Positions 40,962 to 50,426 of a stretch of 64,000 nucleotides of DNA are shown in pieces. Within the stretch, counting starts at the first letter, position 1. Every line of letters starts with the position of its first letter. The DNA is taken from contig NZ_KB898357.1 in the NCBI RefSeq assembly GCF_000377565.1, positions 248,001 through 312,000 on the forward strand. The letters run 5' to 3'. Origin of the DNA: Rhizobium sp. 2MFCol3.1 (GTDB taxonomy: Bacteria > Pseudomonadota > Alphaproteobacteria > Rhizobiales > Rhizobiaceae). The translations under genes were made by a program, and so were the position numbers. The notes under the pieces are model-generated. The model was not told the DNA's origin. It saw nothing but the letters and a program-made list of their open reading frames with translations, and made no database searches.

Positions 40962-42491
40962 TCAAATACCCCGCACACGCGGCTCCCCGCCGCCCTCAAG
41001 CATCAAAGCCGTCAGCGCCCAGACCAGAGCATCCAGCCGGTCGGGAGAGCGGCCCTGGGATAAACCGTCAGGGCCGAAATCACACATCTGATCTTCCAGC
41101 GCCATGAAGCGCCCGGCATGGGCGACACGCCCCTGCTCGTAGAGTGCGGCCACCGGTTCGGCGCGCAGGAATTTGCCGCGCGTGGCGCGCACCGTCGTCA
41201 CCGGTAGCGTCTCGTCGATGCTTTTCAGCATAGCGGTCACCATATCGCCGCCCTGGTTGATCTCGGCCACCACGCGGTCGGCGGCGAAGCGGCGATAGGC
41301 TTTCGCCACCGCACCCGCCCAGCCCGCCGGGCTTGCGCCCTCCACCGAGCAATCGGCCAGCACCACCGCGCGGCCGCTCGCATCCAGCCCGGCCACGACA
41401 ATGCCGCAACAAGACGTCGGCCCCGCCGCCGCCGGCGGATCGACCGCCACGACGATGCGACGGAGGTCGCCGGAAAAGCGTATCGTCACGGCATCGAACA
41501 TCTCGCGGCGCCAGAGCGCATCCTCGCGATCCTCGATCAGTTCGCCATCCAGCTCCTGCCGCCCCAGCCGCGTGCCGCCATAGCGGTTGGCGAGCGCGTC
41601 GATGAAGCCCGGCGCCAGGTTATGTGCATTGGCGCGGGTGCTGATGCGCGTCGTCAGCGTCGTCGGGTCCGATATCAGCGCCTTCAAAAGCGGCACCGGG
41701 CGCGGCGTCGTCGTCACCAGTTGGCGCGGCGCTGAACCGAGCCGCAGGCCGAACTGCAGCATGTCCCAGGTCTCCTGCCCGTGTTTCCACTTGGCGAGCT
41801 CATCGCTCCAGGCGAAATGAAACTGCGGTCCGCGCAGGCTTTCGGGATCTTCCGACGAGAATATCTGCGCCACCGCGCCGTTCGGCCAGACCAACCGGCG
41901 GCGGGATATCTCGAATTCGGGACGACGGCTGCGGGCGATCCGCATGATCCCCGAGATGCCGTCGATCATCACCTCGCGGGCATCGCCCAGCGTCTCGGCG
42001 ATCAGCGCGATGCGCAGATCCGAGGAGCGTCCGGCGCTGGCAATCGCATGCACCCATTCGGCCCCTGCCCGCGTCTTGCCCGAACCGCGCCCGCCCATGA
42101 TCAGCCATGTGCGCCAGTCTCCCGGCGGCGGCTGCTGTTCGTCGCGGCCGGTGAAGGCCCAGAGATTGCCAAGCGATGGCCAGAGCTTCAGCCGTTCCGC
42201 GAGGTCCTCGGCGGGAAGGTCGAGCATGTCGGCCAGCGAGAGATTGGGTTCGCCGGTATCGGCAACGGCGCCAGCTTCAATATTGGCGTTTGCGCTGGTA
42301 TGGACGTTGGCCTTGGCGGACCGGGGCACACCGCTCGCCACAGCGTCAACCACCGGCGCCTCACCGAAAACCGCCGCCGCTACCGTCCCGCTATCCGGCT
42401 GCGACATCGCCCCGGCCAACGCGGCGCCACGCGCAACGGCGTCCAGGATTACCGCGCGGTCATCAGCCCGTTTCGCCACGATCGCATCCAT
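40962..42491 (-). CDS. GTA terminase large subunit
   Basis: A packaging ATPase-nuclease. The ATPase domain has WLIMGGRGSGKTRAG (Walker A) and FHFAWSDELAKW (Walker B). The nuclease domain has VVAVDPPAA, VAEINQGGDM and PDRLDALVWAL. The frame stays open to ATG 42701, but that start would overlap the upstream gene by 146 bases, so I use ATG 42491 (509 residues). The first 90 residues are a low-complexity Ala-rich extension compared with typical GTA terminases, so the true start may be later. Confidence 0.8.
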   Translation of the reverse strand: MDAIVAKRADDRAVILDAVARGAALAGAMSQPDSGTVAAAVFGEAPVVDAVASGVPRSAKANVHTSANANIEAGAVADTGEPNLSLADMLDLPAEDLAERLKLWPSLGNLWAFTGRDEQQPPPGDWRTWLIMGGRGSGKTRAGAEWVHAIASAGRSSDLRIALIAETLGDAREVMIDGISGIMRIARSRRPEFEISRRRLVWPNGAVAQIFSSEDPESLRGPQFHFAWSDELAKWKHGQETWDMLQFGLRLGSAPRQLVTTTPRPVPLLKALISDPTTLTTRISTRANAHNLAPGFIDALANRYGGTRLGRQELDGELIEDREDALWRREMFDAVTIRFSGDLRRIVVAVDPPAAAGPTSCCGIVVAGLDASGRAVVLADCSVEGASPAGWAGAVAKAYRRFAADRVVAEINQGGDMVTAMLKSIDETLPVTTVRATRGKFLRAEPVAALYEQGRVAHAGRFMALEDQMCDFGPDGLSQGRSPDRLDALVWALTALMLEGGGEPRVRGI

Positions 42492-42555
42492 TTTATGACT
42501 GTAGTCCAGCAAGGCGCCAGCGACCTTGCCCGTATTGGCGTCCGCGACGCGCCGC

Positions 42556-43143
42556 TCAACCCGGTTCGGCTTCGCGGCTGGCGAGGGCTGGTCCGTCGTC
42601 AATGTTTGGGGGAGCGCCGTCGCGCTGCCATTCGGCCAGCAATTGCCGGGCGCGGGCTTCGGCTCGCTCTTCGATGCGTGCGAGGAATTTCGCTTTGACA
42701 TGGTCGAGCCCCCTCGCCGCTTCGCTTTCCTCAGCGGCCTGCTCGCGGTCGCGGGCGAACTGGCGCTGCAGCTGGTCGATCTTCTCCAGCGTGCGGACGA
42801 TCAGCGACATGGCATCGGTCGCGGCCTTCAAATCGGCGCGGGCAAGCTTGGCAGCGGCATCGTCGCCACCGCTGGAGGCCGCCTGCTCGGCCGCCCTTCG
42901 CAGGTCACGAAAGGCCGAAAACTGCTCGCGCATCTCGGCCGTCATCTCGTTGAGCAGCACCCGCAGCTCTTCGGCCGGCGATGCTGCGGACTTGGTCTCA
43001 AGCATACAGGCCTCGGCCACCATCTTGGCCCTGTCCACGTCGAGAGCCTGCGCGGGATCGCCGTCATAAGCCTGGTATTGGGGAGTATGCTGAGCCGGCC
43101 AGAGGCCAAACAGCTCCGGCGCGAAATCGTCGATATCGGTCAT
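42556..43143 (-). CDS. Helical protein at the head of the GTA cluster, TerS-like
   Basis: A 195-residue protein from ATG 43143. It is rich in Ala/Glu/Arg and largely alpha-helical (AEMREQFSAFRDLRRAAEQ, SLIVRTLEKIDQLQRQFARD). Its position directly before the large terminase is that of the GTA small terminase. No sequence signature proves this. Confidence 0.6.
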   Translation of the reverse strand: MTDIDDFAPELFGLWPAQHTPQYQAYDGDPAQALDVDRAKMVAEACMLETKSAASPAEELRVLLNEMTAEMREQFSAFRDLRRAAEQAASSGGDDAAAKLARADLKAATDAMSLIVRTLEKIDQLQRQFARDREQAAEESEAARGLDHVKAKFLARIEERAEARARQLLAEWQRDGAPPNIDDGPALASREAEPG

Positions 43144-43461
43144 GGGGAGATCCCGTTGCAACAGGCGTTGCGTGGAGAAGCGGCGGTGGCGGCGGCGCTT
43201 GTCGATCAGCCAGGAGACCATGCCCCTCGCCGCGTCCTGCCCGCAACTTTCCGACTATGGCATAACCCTATCAAAGCACCGTTACGCCGTCAAGGATTAT
43301 TTTCCTATTATCGGAAAATCCTCCTGCAACGCCGCGTCGAATTGCAATTTATCTATGTCTAATCTATTGATAAATATAGGTTTTCTCGCCTTTCTCCCGA
43401 TATTTCAATGAATCCTCAAGAAAGCCACGGCTAGAACGGATCGCAGGAAAGGGCGATCGAC
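43144..43461. other. Intergenic region between divergent GTA and HD-GYP genes
   Basis: AT-rich for its surroundings, with a TTTTCC/GGAAAA dyad near 43300 and several A/T runs. It probably holds the promoters of both flanking genes; no precise promoter can be called. Confidence 0.4.
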
Positions 43462-44844
43462 ATGCAGGCCATCCAGATACGACTAGCGGAGATTATCGAG
43501 GCGTTGAGCAAGGCGCTCGACCTCACGGAGGGCCAGCCGCCCGGCCATTGCATCCGCGCCTGCTATATCGGCACCCATATCGGCCGCGAGATCGGCATGG
43601 CGGATGACGCGCTGCAGGAGCTTTACTACACGCTGCTCCTCAAGGATCTCGGCTGCAGCAGCAATGCGGCGCGGATCTGCGAGCTCTATATGGCCGACGA
43701 CCTCTCCTTCAAGCGCGACTTCAAGCTGGTCGATGGCAGCCTCAGCCAGGTGCTGCGCTTCGTACTCTCGCATACCGGCATGCAGGCCGGCCTTGCCGAG
43801 CGGTTTCGCGGGATCGTCAACATCCTGCAGAACGGCGGACGCATCGCCACCGACCTGATCCAGACCCGCTGCCAGCGCGGCGCCGAGATCGCCAGACAGA
43901 TGCGCTTTTCGGAGGGCGTCGCCAATGGCGTCCTCAGCCTCGACGAACACTGGAACGGCGGCGGCAAGCCGCTCGGCATCTCCGGCGAGGAGATCCCGCT
44001 CTATTCGCGCATCGCGCTGCTCTCTCAGGTGGCCGATATCTTCCAGATGAGCGCCGGGCCGCAGGCCGCCATCGCCGAGATCAACAAGCGCGCCGGCAGC
44101 TGGTTCGACCCTGCGCTTGCCGCCGCCTTCATCCGCATCGCCGGCCGCGAAACGTTTTGGGAAACGCTGCGCTCGCTAGCGCTGGAGACGATCGTGCTCG
44201 ACAGCGAACCCGGCCAGCAGGCGATCATGGCCGACGACGACTATCTCGATGATATCGCTGCCGCTTTCGCCCGCGTCATCGATGCCAAGAGCCCCTATAC
44301 GTCAGGCCATAGCGACCGCGTGGCGCTGTTTACCGATCTGATCGCCGAGGAGATGGGGATCGACGAGAAAGGCCGCCGGCTGTTGCGCCGCGCTGCCCTG
44401 CTTCACGATATCGGCAAGCTCGGTGTCAGCAACAGCGTGCTCGACAAGCCGGGCAAGCTCGACGACGAGGAATGGGGCCAGATGAAGCGCCATGCCGAGT
44501 TCTCGGAAATGATCCTCTCCCATATCGGCGCCTTCTCCGACCTCGCCCGCATCGGCGGCGCCCATCACGAGCGGCTGGATGGCAAGGGCTATCCGCGCGG
44601 GCTGATGGCCGATGAGATCCCGATGGAAGTGAGGATCGTCTCGACCGCCGACGTATTCGACGCGCTCACCGCCGACCGCCCCTATCGCGCCGCCCTGCCG
44701 ATCTCCAAGGCGCTGTCGATCCTCTGGGACGGTGCCGGCCAGGCGCATGACCCCATCTGCATCGAGGCGCTGCAGCGGGCGCTTGCGAGGACCGATCTGG
44801 AGCGGCCTGACGGCGCAAGGGAAGACCAGCGCGCGGCTGCGTGA
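43462..44844 (+). CDS. HD-GYP domain phosphodiesterase with degenerate second HD domain
   Basis: A 460-residue protein. Residues 265-440 are an intact HD-GYP domain: HSDRVALF, LLHDIGKLGVSN, HAEFSEMIL, GAHHERLDGKGYPRGL and RIVSTADVFDALTADRPYR. This would hydrolyse cyclic-di-GMP. Residues 10-210 look like a second HD fold (GHCIRACYIGTHIGREIGM, LKDLGCSSNAA, LDEHWNGGGKPLG) in which the HD and GYP residues are partly replaced, so it may be regulatory. No membrane or receiver domain is present. Confidence 0.85.
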   Translation: MQAIQIRLAEIIEALSKALDLTEGQPPGHCIRACYIGTHIGREIGMADDALQELYYTLLLKDLGCSSNAARICELYMADDLSFKRDFKLVDGSLSQVLRFVLSHTGMQAGLAERFRGIVNILQNGGRIATDLIQTRCQRGAEIARQMRFSEGVANGVLSLDEHWNGGGKPLGISGEEIPLYSRIALLSQVADIFQMSAGPQAAIAEINKRAGSWFDPALAAAFIRIAGRETFWETLRSLALETIVLDSEPGQQAIMADDDYLDDIAAAFARVIDAKSPYTSGHSDRVALFTDLIAEEMGIDEKGRRLLRRAALLHDIGKLGVSNSVLDKPGKLDDEEWGQMKRHAEFSEMILSHIGAFSDLARIGGAHHERLDGKGYPRGLMADEIPMEVRIVSTADVFDALTADRPYRAALPISKALSILWDGAGQAHDPICIEALQRALARTDLERPDGAREDQRAAA

Positions 44845-44892
44845 GTTTTTCTGATTGGCCTCGCAATATTCTATTGTGCTAAAATAAAGATC

Positions 44893-45237
44893 ATGACCCG
44901 CGAAGAGCTTGCATCCTTCGCGCTCAGCCTGCCCGAGGCGGTCGAGAGCGCGCATCACGGCACACGCGATTTTCGCGTGCGGACGAGGATTTTTCTCACC
45001 ATGCCGGAGCAGGATTATTGCGTCGTCAGGCTGACGCCGGAGCAGCAGCACATGACGCTGGCGGTTTCGCCGAAGGAGACGATCGCGGTTCCCGGCGGCT
45101 GGGGGCTGCGCGGCTCGACGCGGCTGTTCTTTCAGCTGGCAAGCGACGCGCTGGTGCAGGATCTGGTGCGCCGCTCCTGGCAGAACGCCGCGCCGAAAAC
45201 CCTGCAAAGACAGTTCGTTGTCATCCCTTCCCCATAA
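44893..45237 (+). CDS. MmcQ/YjbR family protein
   Basis: A 114-residue protein of the YjbR fold: LPEAVESAHHGTRDFRVRTRIFL at the start, YCVVRLTPEQQ, GSTRLFFQLA and a C-terminal LVRRSWQNAAPK helix. The family binds DNA or small ligands in some structures; the role here is unknown. It follows the HD-GYP gene by 48 bases. Confidence 0.75.
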   Translation: MTREELASFALSLPEAVESAHHGTRDFRVRTRIFLTMPEQDYCVVRLTPEQQHMTLAVSPKETIAVPGGWGLRGSTRLFFQLASDALVQDLVRRSWQNAAPKTLQRQFVVIPSP

Positions 45238-45258
45238 GTCGATTCAGCCAGAATCCAC

Positions 45259-45753
45259 TCAGCGATTACCAACCTCATCCGGCGTCTTCGGCGCATCGTC
45301 GCCAACCGTCAGCGGCCAGTCGACGACATAGTCCTCGTAATTGTCGACATCGATGCCCGTCTCGTCGATGGTGCGGCCGCGCGCCGAAATGCCGGCGATG
45401 TGCACGGTCTCCCGGTCGCCCGATACCAGCGGATGCCACCAGTAGAGGTCGCGCCCCTCGTTCAGCAGCCGGTAGCCGCAGGTCGGCGGCAGCCAGGGGA
45501 TCTCGTCGACATTCTGCTTGGTCAGCTGCACGCAATCGGGGACGAAATCCCAGCGATTGGGGTAGCTGGAACACTGACAGCTTTCGCTGTCGAGCAGCTT
45601 GCAGCGGATCGAGGTGAAGTAGATATCGCCGCTATCCCACTCCTCGAGCTTGTTGAGACAACAGAGACCGCAGCCGTCGCAGATGCTTTCCCACTCGGCA
45701 TTGGTCATCTCGTTCAGCGTCTTTTGCTTCCAGAAGGGTTGCTCTTCCATCAT
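45259..45753 (-). CDS. YcgN family cysteine-cluster protein (UPF0260)
   Basis: A 164-residue protein. [25 protein letters not shown] and CVQL provide the conserved cysteines of the family, probably a metal or Fe-S site. [23 protein letters not shown] is also characteristic. Function unknown; widespread in proteobacteria. It is divergent from the penicillin-binding protein gene. Confidence 0.8.
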   Translation of the reverse strand: MMEEQPFWKQKTLNEMTNAEWESICDGCGLCCLNKLEEWDSGDIYFTSIRCKLLDSESCQCSSYPNRWDFVPDCVQLTKQNVDEIPWLPPTCGYRLLNEGRDLYWWHPLVSGDRETVHIAGISARGRTIDETGIDVDNYEDYVVDWPLTVGDDAPKTPDEVGNR

Positions 45754-45945
45754 TCCGTTCTTGCAACAGCACCCGCAAAATCGCGTGAGTGCTTTCCATT
45801 TCTCTTGTTCTTCGGTGGCAAATCAACCAAAGATTCACCCTGCGCCGGTTACCCCGGATGCGAGCGGCAGATTTGCCATAGTTCGACCTCAGGATAGCCC
45901 CAGCTAGCCAGTGTCGAACTGACTGATCGGGCGGGAATATAAGAC

Positions 45946-48075
45946 GTGACGGATCCGGACAATCCAGAAAAGCAGCCTCGCAAGAAACGCCACTTGCTGC
46001 TGAAGATCGATTCATGGATCGATTCCACCATCTGGAACGCCGGTTTCCGCTCCGCCGAAATCTGGGAAGACATCACCATCTTCTTCCGCCGCTTCCGCGT
46101 TCGCGGCTGGAAGCGCATCGTGTTCGAACTCGCCGGCGAAGGCCTGACATGGGGTTCGGTCGGCGCCGTCTTGATGCTTGCCCTTGCCCAGCCCGCCTTT
46201 GAAGCTACCAAGGAAGATTGGCGCAATCGCGGCGATTATGCCGTCACCTTTCTCGACCGCTATGGCAACGTGATCGGCCATCGCGGCGTCATCCACCAGA
46301 ATTCGGTGCCGATCGACGAGCTGCCCGACAGCCTGATCAAGTCGGTGCTCGCCACCGAAGACCGCCGCTTTTTCAGCCACTTCGGCATCGATGTCATCGG
46401 CCTCTTCCGCGCCATCGTGACCAACGCGCAGGCCGGCGGCGTGGTCCAGGGCGGCTCGACGCTGACGCAGCAGCTCGCCAAGAACCTGTTCCTCTCCAAC
46501 GAGCGATCGATCGACCGCAAGATCACCGAGGCCTTCCTGGCGCTGTGGCTCGAAGCCAATCTGTCGAAGAAGGAAATCCTCTCCACCTATCTCGACCGCG
46601 CCTATATGGGCGGCGGCACGTTTGGGGCGGCGGCGGCGGCGCAGTTCTATTTCGGCAAGAACATCACCGATGTGAACCTTGCCGAATCCGCCATGCTCGC
46701 CGGCCTCTTCAAGGCGCCGGCGAAGTACGCGCCGCACGTCAACCTGCCCGCCGCGCGCGGCCGCGCCAACGAGGTTCTCACCAATCTCGTGCAGAGCGGC
46801 ATGATGACCGAGGGCCAGGTGATCGCGGCACGCCGCAGCCCGGCCACCGTCGTCGACCGCAACCAGGTGGAATCGCCCGACTTTTTCCTCGACTGGGCCT
46901 TCGACGAAACCATGCGGCTTTCGCCGCGCTTCCACCAGCATTCGCTGATCGTGCGCACCACCGTCGACATGGGCCTGCAGCACGCGGCCGAGGATTCGAT
47001 GGAGACGTCGCTGCGCGAATATGGCGAGAGCTATCACGCCAAGCAGGGCGCGATGGTGATGATCGAAAACGGCGGCGCCGTGCGCGCCATGGTCGGCGGG
47101 CGCGATTACGGCGAGAGCCAGTTCAACCGCGCCACCAAGGCGCTGCGCCAGCCGGGCTCCTCCTTCAAGGTCTACACCTATTCGGTGGCCATGGAGAACG
47201 GCATGACGCCCGACAGCATCGTCGTCGACGCGCCGATCTCCTGGGGCAACTGGAGCCCGCACAATTACGAAAACCGCTATGCCGGCCGCATCACGATCGC
47301 GACCGCCGTGGCGCAGTCGATCAACACCATCCCGGTCCGTCTCGCCAAGGAGAAGTTCGGCATCGCCCCCATCCGAGCCATGGCCACCAATCTCGGCGTG
47401 GAATCGCCGGTTCGAAACGACGTGACGATCCCGATCGGCACCTCCGAGGTCACCGTCATGGACCAGGCGACCGCCTATGCGGTCTTCCCGGCCGGCGGCT
47501 ACCAGTCGCGGCGCCATGGCATCACCCAGATCCTCGATTACGGCGGCGACGTCCTCTACGATTTCGACAAGGACGAGCCGCCGGCCAAGCGGGTGCTCTC
47601 CGAGCAGGCCGACGCCTATATGAACCAGATGCTGTCGCGCGTGCCCTATGTCGGCACGGCAAGGCGCGCAGCCCTCGACAACGGCATTCTGACGGCGGGC
47701 AAGACCGGCACGACGCAGGCCTATCGCGACGCCTGGTTCATCGGTTTCACCGGCAATTTCACCACCGCCGTCTGGTTCGGCAACGACGACTATACCTCGA
47801 CCAACAAGATGACCGGCGGCACGCTGCCCGCCATGACCTTCAAGCGCCTGATGGACTACGCCCACCAGGGTATCACCCTGCGCGCCATCCCCGGCGTCAC
47901 CGCCCCCCCGCCCCCCAAGACCATCGCCGCCACCAAACCCGCCGCCGGCGCGCCTCCTCCCTTGGTGCGTCCACGGATGCTCTCGGTGGAATCGACGAAG
48001 TTGCTGAAGGATATCGGCGAGGAGCTGAAGACCGCCGCACCGCTGGCGGTGCAGAAGGTGGCTAGCGCGGAGTGA
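45946..48075 (+). CDS. Class A penicillin-binding protein (transglycosylase-transpeptidase)
   Basis: A 709-residue bifunctional peptidoglycan synthase with a GTG start. The N-terminus is cytosolic and basic with one membrane segment near residues 65-90. The transglycosylase domain has LATEDRRFFSHFGID, GGSTLTQQLAKN and RKITEAF. The transpeptidase domain has GSSFKVYTY (catalytic Ser), AQSINT and AGKTGTT. A Pro/Ala-rich tail ends the protein. Large overlapping frames on both strands are shadows of this GC-rich gene. Confidence 0.9.
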   Translation: MTDPDNPEKQPRKKRHLLLKIDSWIDSTIWNAGFRSAEIWEDITIFFRRFRVRGWKRIVFELAGEGLTWGSVGAVLMLALAQPAFEATKEDWRNRGDYAVTFLDRYGNVIGHRGVIHQNSVPIDELPDSLIKSVLATEDRRFFSHFGIDVIGLFRAIVTNAQAGGVVQGGSTLTQQLAKNLFLSNERSIDRKITEAFLALWLEANLSKKEILSTYLDRAYMGGGTFGAAAAAQFYFGKNITDVNLAESAMLAGLFKAPAKYAPHVNLPAARGRANEVLTNLVQSGMMTEGQVIAARRSPATVVDRNQVESPDFFLDWAFDETMRLSPRFHQHSLIVRTTVDMGLQHAAEDSMETSLREYGESYHAKQGAMVMIENGGAVRAMVGGRDYGESQFNRATKALRQPGSSFKVYTYSVAMENGMTPDSIVVDAPISWGNWSPHNYENRYAGRITIATAVAQSINTIPVRLAKEKFGIAPIRAMATNLGVESPVRNDVTIPIGTSEVTVMDQATAYAVFPAGGYQSRRHGITQILDYGGDVLYDFDKDEPPAKRVLSEQADAYMNQMLSRVPYVGTARRAALDNGILTAGKTGTTQAYRDAWFIGFTGNFTTAVWFGNDDYTSTNKMTGGTLPAMTFKRLMDYAHQGITLRAIPGVTAPPPPKTIAATKPAAGAPPPLVRPRMLSVESTKLLKDIGEELKTAAPLAVQKVASAE

Positions 48076-48080
48076 GGGAT

Positions 48081-48094
48081 TAGGCTGCCCTTGG
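48081..48094. repeat. 14-base direct repeat, left copy
   Basis: TAGGCTGCCCTTGG is identical to 48573-48586, the 3' end of the higA gene. The two copies flank the tandem intergenic repeats and may mark the duplication that carried them. Confidence 0.5.
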
Positions 48095-48113
48095 GCGAAT
48101 TGGCCGGCAAGCG

Positions 48114-48545
48114 CCTGTTCCCACAGCGAAAACCCCACACGCGGCGTCATTCTCGGGCTCGTCCCGAGGATCTAAGCACGCCTCAACGGGCGCGACGGTG
48201 CGGATGCCCGGCGCGGCGCCACGTGTCCACTACCGTCGCTCGAGAGGCAGCGTCGGCAGATGCTCGGCACGAGGCCGAGCATGACGTCGAGGGTGGGGTT
48301 GCCGCCCGCGCTTACAACGGGTGAGCACTACCGGCAACAGCTTGTTTCCGCAGCGGAATCCCCACGCACGACGTCATCCTCGGGCTCGTCCCGAGGATCT
48401 AAGCACACCTCAACGGGTGCAACGGTGCGGATGCACGCTACGGCGCCACGTGTCCATTACCGTCGCCCGAGACGCGCCGTCGGCAGATGCTCGGCACAAG
48501 ACCGAGCATGACGTCGTGGGTGGGTTGCCGTCGACGCTGGCACCG
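48114..48545. repeat. Two tandem copies of a RIME-like intergenic repeat
   Basis: Copy 1 (about 48114-48310) and copy 2 (about 48341-48545) share CCTCGGGCTCGTCCCGAGGAT-type and AGATGCTCGGCAC...CCGAGCATGACGTC palindromes at each end and a common middle (CTCAACGGG...GGTGCGGATGC, GGCGCCACGTGTCCA). Small palindromic mosaic repeats of this kind (RIME) are typical of Rhizobium intergenic DNA. No gene is present in this stretch. Confidence 0.75.
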
Positions 48546-48571
48546 CAGACGGCGGCGAGCGCAGAGGCAGG

Positions 48572-48892
48572 CTAGGCTGCCCTTGGCGCGATTGCCTGAA
48601 GGTCTTCGCCGATTTCCCGGCGGCGTTGCATCAGGTCGTGATCGGCCTGCAGGCCGAGGAAGAAGCCTTCCGACAGGCCGAAATAGCGCGCCAGACGCAG
48701 GTCAGTGTCGGCGGTCACACCGCGCTTGCCGAGAACGATCTCGTTGATGCGGCGCGGCGGAACCTGAAGCGCGCGAGCCAGTGCGTTCTGGCTCAATTCC
48801 AGCGGCTTGAGGAACTCCTCCAGCAGGATTTCTCCCGGATGCGGGTTGGGGAGAAGATCGCTTTCAGTCGTGGTAGTCGACGATTTCGACAT
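48572..48892 (-). CDS. higA: HigA-type antitoxin
   Basis: A 106-residue XRE-family protein from ATG 48892. NPHPGEILLEEFLKPLELSQ, ALARALQVPPRRINEIVLG and LRLARYFGLSEGFFLGLQ are the HigA helix-turn-helix pattern. It overlaps the toxin gene by 29 bases, with the toxin first, as usual for higBA. It would bind the toxin and repress the operon. Confidence 0.8.
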   Translation of the reverse strand: MSKSSTTTTESDLLPNPHPGEILLEEFLKPLELSQNALARALQVPPRRINEIVLGKRGVTADTDLRLARYFGLSEGFFLGLQADHDLMQRRREIGEDLQAIAPRAA

Positions 48893-49148
48893 CGCTTGCC
48901 CTTCCCTCATGCCAGATGAAACATATGCGCCACTGGTCGTTGATGCGGATCGAATACTGACCCCGGCGGTTTCCCTTCAAGGCTTCCAGCCGGTTGCCGG
49001 GCGGTATGCGCAGATCGTCCACGGATCGCGCCTGATTGAGCAGACGCAGCTTTCTGAGCGCAACAGCCTGAATGTCCGATGGCAGCTTGCGGCTGCGGAC
49101 GCCGTTCCAGATCTTTTCGGTTTCGGCATTCGCAAAGCTGGTGATCAT
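48864..49148 (-). CDS. higB: HigB-type mRNA interferase toxin
   Basis: A 94-residue RelE-fold toxin. AETEKIWNGVRSRKLP at the start, LRLLNQARSVDDLRIPPGNRLEAL, GQYSIRINDQWRICFIW and the C-terminal VEIVDYHD are characteristic of HigB. It acts on ribosome-bound mRNA in studied relatives. Confidence 0.8.
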   Translation of the reverse strand: MITSFANAETEKIWNGVRSRKLPSDIQAVALRKLRLLNQARSVDDLRIPPGNRLEALKGNRRGQYSIRINDQWRICFIWHEGRASDVEIVDYHD

Positions 49149-49290
49149 CGGCCATCCATCATGACGCCATACGTTATATAACGCCGCGCGTCATACTGTC
49201 AAACCGCCCCCACCTTTTCCCCCTCCACCATTCCGCCCAGCCAGAATCAGTGGTAACCCTTTCAACTGATTTGGCTATCAAGGGCGACCG

Positions 49291-49878
49291 GTGTTTCGAT
49301 TTCCTCTCTTTATCGCGATGACGCTGATAATCGCTTTCGGCGGCGGGATACTCGTTTCGCTTTATGCGCTGAATGCGACCGCGGGCTTCGGCGCCATCAA
49401 GCTTGGCGCGTGGGAGGCGTTTCCGGAGTTGCAGACAGAGAATGCCGATCCTTACGCGAAATCGCACCGCGCGCGCGCAGGCCGGCTGCTTTATGGCTCG
49501 GCCGAGGGGCTGATGTTTACCGCCAAGGTGGATGACGCCGGCAATAGGCTGGAGGCGGGGTGCAGCTACCGGATCACCGGGCAGACGCCGCCGGCTCGGA
49601 TCTGGACGCTGTTCACATCGGATAATTCCGGCAATCCCGCCTCGCTGCAGCCGGGGCTGCCGGGTGCGCTCAATTCGTGGACGGTGCTGCGCCAGCCAGA
49701 CAGCAGCTTCACCATCGACATCTCGACCCGGGCACGGCCGAACAACTGGCTGGCGCTTCCGGCGGCTGGCACGTTTCAGCTGGTGCTGACGCTGTTCGAC
49801 ACGCCGACGGCCGGCAGTTCCGGCGTCATCGATCTGGCGATGCCGAAGCTTGAAAAGACAGGGTGCGGCAATGCTTAG
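49291..49878 (+). CDS. DUF1214-like membrane-anchored envelope protein
   Basis: A 195-residue protein with one N-terminal membrane segment (LFIAMTLIIAFGGGILVSLY) and a periplasmic domain of DUF1214 type (SYRITGQTPPARIWTLFTSD, RPNNWLALPAAGTFQLVLTLFD). Its end overlaps the next gene by 8 bases. The two proteins probably act together in the envelope; substrate unknown. Confidence 0.7.
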   Translation: MFRFPLFIAMTLIIAFGGGILVSLYALNATAGFGAIKLGAWEAFPELQTENADPYAKSHRARAGRLLYGSAEGLMFTAKVDDAGNRLEAGCSYRITGQTPPARIWTLFTSDNSGNPASLQPGLPGALNSWTVLRQPDSSFTIDISTRARPNNWLALPAAGTFQLVLTLFDTPTAGSSGVIDLAMPKLEKTGCGNA

Positions 49879-50422
49879 GGTCCTGTTCGCGCTTCTGGCG
49901 GGCCTTTTCGGCGCCGCCTTGCTGCACCTCGTCATCATCCTGTCGCTGCCGCATTTCACCGGCAAGGACGCCGCGACACGCGTCGCCTCCGAGGGCGATC
50001 TCGACACGTTTTACCTGCTCGGAGGCACCGAGGACACGGCGGGGCTTTCCAACGACGATCCCTTCGTGCGGACCGCCGTCTGTTCCTTCGATATCGAGGA
50101 GAACCCGGTGCGGTTCACGGCCAGGGGCAACGTGCCCTTCTGGTCGATCGCGCTGTTCGACGATGCGTCAAACGAGATTTTCAGCATGAACGACCGGACC
50201 TCGGTCGGCGGCGCCGTGGACATATTGATCGGCAGCCCGATCCAGCTCACGGAATTGCGCAAGTCGCTGCCGCAGGAGCTTCAGCGGACGATCCTGGTCG
50301 AGACGACGCGGTCGGGCGGATACGCGGTTCTGCGAACACTGGCGCCGCAGACAAGCTTCGACGCGGCGGCCAAGAGCTTCCTGTCGGAAGCCGGTTGCGA
50401 GGAATTCGCTCCCTCCAACTAG
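49871..50422 (+). CDS. DUF1254-like membrane-anchored envelope protein
   Basis: A 183-residue protein from ATG 49871 with an N-terminal membrane segment (LLAGLFGAALLHLVIILSL) and a periplasmic domain containing GNVPFWSIALFDDASNEIFSM. It is translationally coupled to the DUF1214-like gene. DUF1214/DUF1254 pairs are common in alphaproteobacteria; function unknown. Confidence 0.7.
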   Translation: MLRVLFALLAGLFGAALLHLVIILSLPHFTGKDAATRVASEGDLDTFYLLGGTEDTAGLSNDDPFVRTAVCSFDIEENPVRFTARGNVPFWSIALFDDASNEIFSMNDRTSVGGAVDILIGSPIQLTELRKSLPQELQRTILVETTRSGGYAVLRTLAPQTSFDAAAKSFLSEAGCEEFAPSN

Positions 50423-50426
50423 AGCC

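Noticed and set aside
46012..48150. A 712-codon frame on the minus strand and a 615-codon frame on the plus strand
   Set aside because: Both lie over the penicillin-binding protein gene, are His/Arg/Gly-rich and carry no domain; they are shadows of GC-rich third positions.
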